From the NCBI GenBank assembly GCA_004297635.1, contig SCUQ01000415.1, positions 1-6,240 of the forward strand: 6,240 bases of DNA, written 5' to 3'. Position 1 is the stretch's first letter, and each line of letters starts with the position of its first letter. Position numbers and translations under genes: made by a program. The notes under the pieces are model-generated. The model was not told the origin of the DNA. It saw only the letters and a program-made list of their open reading frames with translations, and made no database searches. Positions 5,251 to 6,240 of the stretch are shown piece after piece. This DNA comes from Rhizorhabdus sp. Its GTDB lineage: Bacteria; Pseudomonadota; Alphaproteobacteria; Sphingomonadales; Sphingomonadaceae.

Positions 5251-5268
5251 AAGCGAGAATCGTGCCAA
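5251..5268 (-). promoter_or_regulatory. Candidate sigma-54 (RpoN) -24/-12 promoter
   Basis: The minus strand reads TTGGCACGATTCTCGCT. Against the RpoN consensus YTGGCACGrNNNTTGCW every defined position matches except one (TCGC for TTGC). The -24 GG (5266-5265) and -12 GC (5254-5253) have the required ten-base spacing. Transcription would begin near 5241, giving a leader of about 50 bases before the ATG at 5189. TTGGCA could also be read as a sigma-70 -35 box, but no good -10 box lies 16-18 bases downstream. A GANTC site (5257-5261), the CcrM methylation target in alphaproteobacteria, falls within the element. Confidence 0.6.
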
Positions 5269-5341
5269 TTTTGGGAAGCGCTGGATTTGCTGGCGTTCCG
5301 GAGGAGGCGGCGCAGGCTGGCTCGGCGCTGTGTAAAGAAGT

Positions 5342-5394
5342 CCGACGCTTCAGTGGCGTCGGCTCCGCCTTTTTCCGGAGAGCCGACTCTCCGG
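5342..5394. repeat. Two perfect inverted repeats downstream of the rplA terminator
   Basis: CCGACGC (5342-5348) pairs with GCGTCGG (5356-5362) across a 7-base loop. CCGGAGAG (5375-5382) pairs with CTCTCCGG (5387-5394) across 4 bases, flanked by TTTT (5370-5373) and AAAA (5396-5399). On the minus strand the first is followed by ACTTCTTT, and on the plus strand by CTCCGCCTTTTT. They may be back-up terminators for rplA. They also lie about 100-150 bases upstream of the predicted sigma-54 start, where enhancer-binding regulators usually bind. Confidence 0.5.
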
Positions 5395-5395
5395 C

Positions 5396-5434
5396 AAAAG
5401 AAAACCGCGCCGGCACCGAAGCGCCGACGCGGTT
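5396..5434 (-). terminator. Intrinsic terminator of the rplK-rplA unit (UUCG tetraloop)
   Basis: On the minus strand a 14-bp stem with two G-U pairs (5421-5434 with 5403-5416) closes the very stable cUUCGg tetraloop. It is followed by TTCTTTT (5402-5396). The arms end AACCGCG / CGCGGTT. It lies about 40 bases after the rplA stop. On the plus strand the hairpin is followed by ATCTTTT, so it may work in both directions. Confidence 0.92.
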
Positions 5435-5474
5435 ATCTTTTCCGGAGGACCGCCCCGAGGGACGGTCGGGTCGA

Positions 5475-6170
5475 TCAGGCGCCGAGCTCGGCGGTGTCGA
5501 TCCTGACGCCCGGGCCCATGGTCGAGCTGACCGCGGCCTTCTTGAGATATTTGCCCTTGGCGCCCGACGGCTTCGCCTTGACGATCGCGTCGACGAAGGC
5601 ATCGAAATTGGCGCGCAGATCCTCGGCCGGGAAGCTGGCCTTGCCGATACCGGAATGGATGATGCCGGCCTTCTCGACGCGGAACTCGACCTGGCCGCCC
5701 TTGGCGGCCTTGACGGCCTCGGCGACGTTCATCGTCACGGTGCCGAGCTTCGGGTTCGGCATCAGGCCCTTCGGACCCAGGATCTTGCCGAGGCGGCCGA
5801 CGAGACCCATCATGTCCGGGGTCGCGATGCAGCGGTCGAAATCGACCGTGCCGCCCTGGATCGTCTCGAGCAGGTCTTCGGCACCGACGACCTCGGCACC
5901 GGCGGCCTTGGCTTCGTCAGCCTTGGCGCCGCGCGCGAACACGCCGACGCGGACGTCCTTGCCCGTGCCCTTGGGCAGGGTCACGACACCGCGGACCATC
6001 TGGTCGGCGTGGCGCGGATCGACACCCAGGTTGAGCGCGATCTCGATCGTCTCGTCGAACTTCGAGGTGGCGTTGGTCTTGGCGAGCTTGATCGCCGCAT
6101 CGACGTCATAAAGCTTGTTGGCGTCGACCGACGAAGCCTGGTTCTTCTGCTTCTTGCTGAGCTTGGCCAT
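5475..6170 (-). CDS. rplA: Large ribosomal subunit protein L1 (uL1)
   Basis: This is a complete 231-residue L1, the usual bacterial length. It binds 23S rRNA at the L1 stalk and helps release E-site tRNA. Its family members also repress their own operon by binding the leader of the rplK mRNA, which is outside this window. The N-terminal part of domain I has [21 protein letters not shown] (38-58) and [11 protein letters not shown] (61-71). Domain II has [20 protein letters not shown] (73-92) and the L1 signature region [21 protein letters not shown] (121-141). Domain I resumes with [20 protein letters not shown] (158-177) and ends near [10 protein letters not shown] (216-225). The ATG at 6170 has GGAGGG eight bases upstream, inside the end of rplK, and only four bases separate the two genes, so translation is probably coupled. 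A strong terminator follows; rplJ is not next. Confidence 0.98.
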   Translation of the reverse strand: MAKLSKKQKNQASSVDANKLYDVDAAIKLAKTNATSKFDETIEIALNLGVDPRHADQMVRGVVTLPKGTGKDVRVGVFARGAKADEAKAAGAEVVGAEDLLETIQGGTVDFDRCIATPDMMGLVGRLGKILGPKGLMPNPKLGTVTMNVAEAVKAAKGGQVEFRVEKAGIIHSGIGKASFPAEDLRANFDAFVDAIVKAKPSGAKGKYLKKAAVSSTMGPGVRIDTAELGA

Positions 6171-6174
6171 GATA

Positions 6175-6240
6175 TCAGCCCTCCACCACTTCGAGGCCCA
6201 TCGCGCGGGCGCTGCCTTCGATGATGCGGGTTGCCGCGTC
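6175..6240 (-). CDS. rplK: Ribosomal protein L11 (uL11), C-terminal end only
   Basis: The frame enters from the right edge and encodes the last 21 residues, [21 protein letters not shown], then TGA at 6177-6175. The '[11 protein letters not shown](L/I)EVV' ending is characteristic of L11, which sits at the GTPase-associated centre of the 50S subunit. It lies directly upstream of rplA with a four-base gap. The last codons contain the rplA ribosome-binding site (GGAGGG, 6184-6179). Confidence 0.95.
   Translation of the reverse strand, partial: DAATRIIEGSARAMGLEVVEG

Noticed and set aside
5342..5434. Reading the three hairpins as a riboswitch, tRNA-like element or CRISPR repeats
   Set aside because: The arms differ in sequence and size, there are no regularly spaced identical repeats, no CCA end or anticodon loop, and the last one is a textbook terminator.
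5262..6224. Plus-strand open frame of 320 codons opposite rplA
   Set aside because: It is antisense to L1, crosses the rplA terminator hairpins and has no recognisable domain.

Overview
The window looks like chromosomal core DNA of an alphaproteobacterium, most likely a sphingomonad (Sphingomonadaceae). This is inferred from the high G+C content, the GCC/GCG/CTG/ATC-rich codon use, the style of the protein sequences (2OG-Fe(II) oxygenase, APC permease, HisE, HIT protein, L11/L1), and a short PEP-CTERM-like protein. No database search was possible. There is no sign of phage, insertion sequence, CRISPR array, tRNA or rRNA.

Layout. At the left edge (1-217, minus) is the N-terminal part of a probable prolyl-4-hydroxylase-like 2OG-Fe(II) oxygenase. 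It diverges from a glutathione S-transferase-like gene (291-938, plus), and a perfect 9-bp inverted repeat lies in the spacer between them. The GST gene converges on a small lipoprotein gene (939-1310, minus) with no base between the two stop codons. The lipoprotein gene diverges from a PfkB-family (adenosine kinase-like) kinase gene (1402-2400, plus), which ends at a strong hairpin shared with a convergent APC amino-acid permease gene (2448-3971, minus).

Next come hisE (4473-4793) and a hinT-like HIT gene (4074-4460) as a tight two-gene minus-strand unit. They are isolated from any other histidine gene in the window. Upstream of them, behind a very strong terminator, is a 65-codon minus-strand gene (4992-5189) for a miniature PEP-CTERM-like exported protein. 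Its upstream region holds a good match to a sigma-54 (-24/-12) promoter. The right end is rplA (ribosomal protein L1) and the last codons of rplK (L11), closed by a classic UUCG-tetraloop terminator and two further hairpins.

How the parts relate. Most genes are independent housekeeping or metabolic functions: translation, histidine synthesis, nucleotide and sugar phosphorylation, amino-acid uptake, redox and detoxification. The least ordinary part is 4858-5474: a self-contained transcription unit with a candidate RpoN promoter, a tiny signal peptide plus sorting-helix protein with PQP in place of PEP, a long lower-GC 3' untranslated region and a strong terminator. This is the segment most worth testing.
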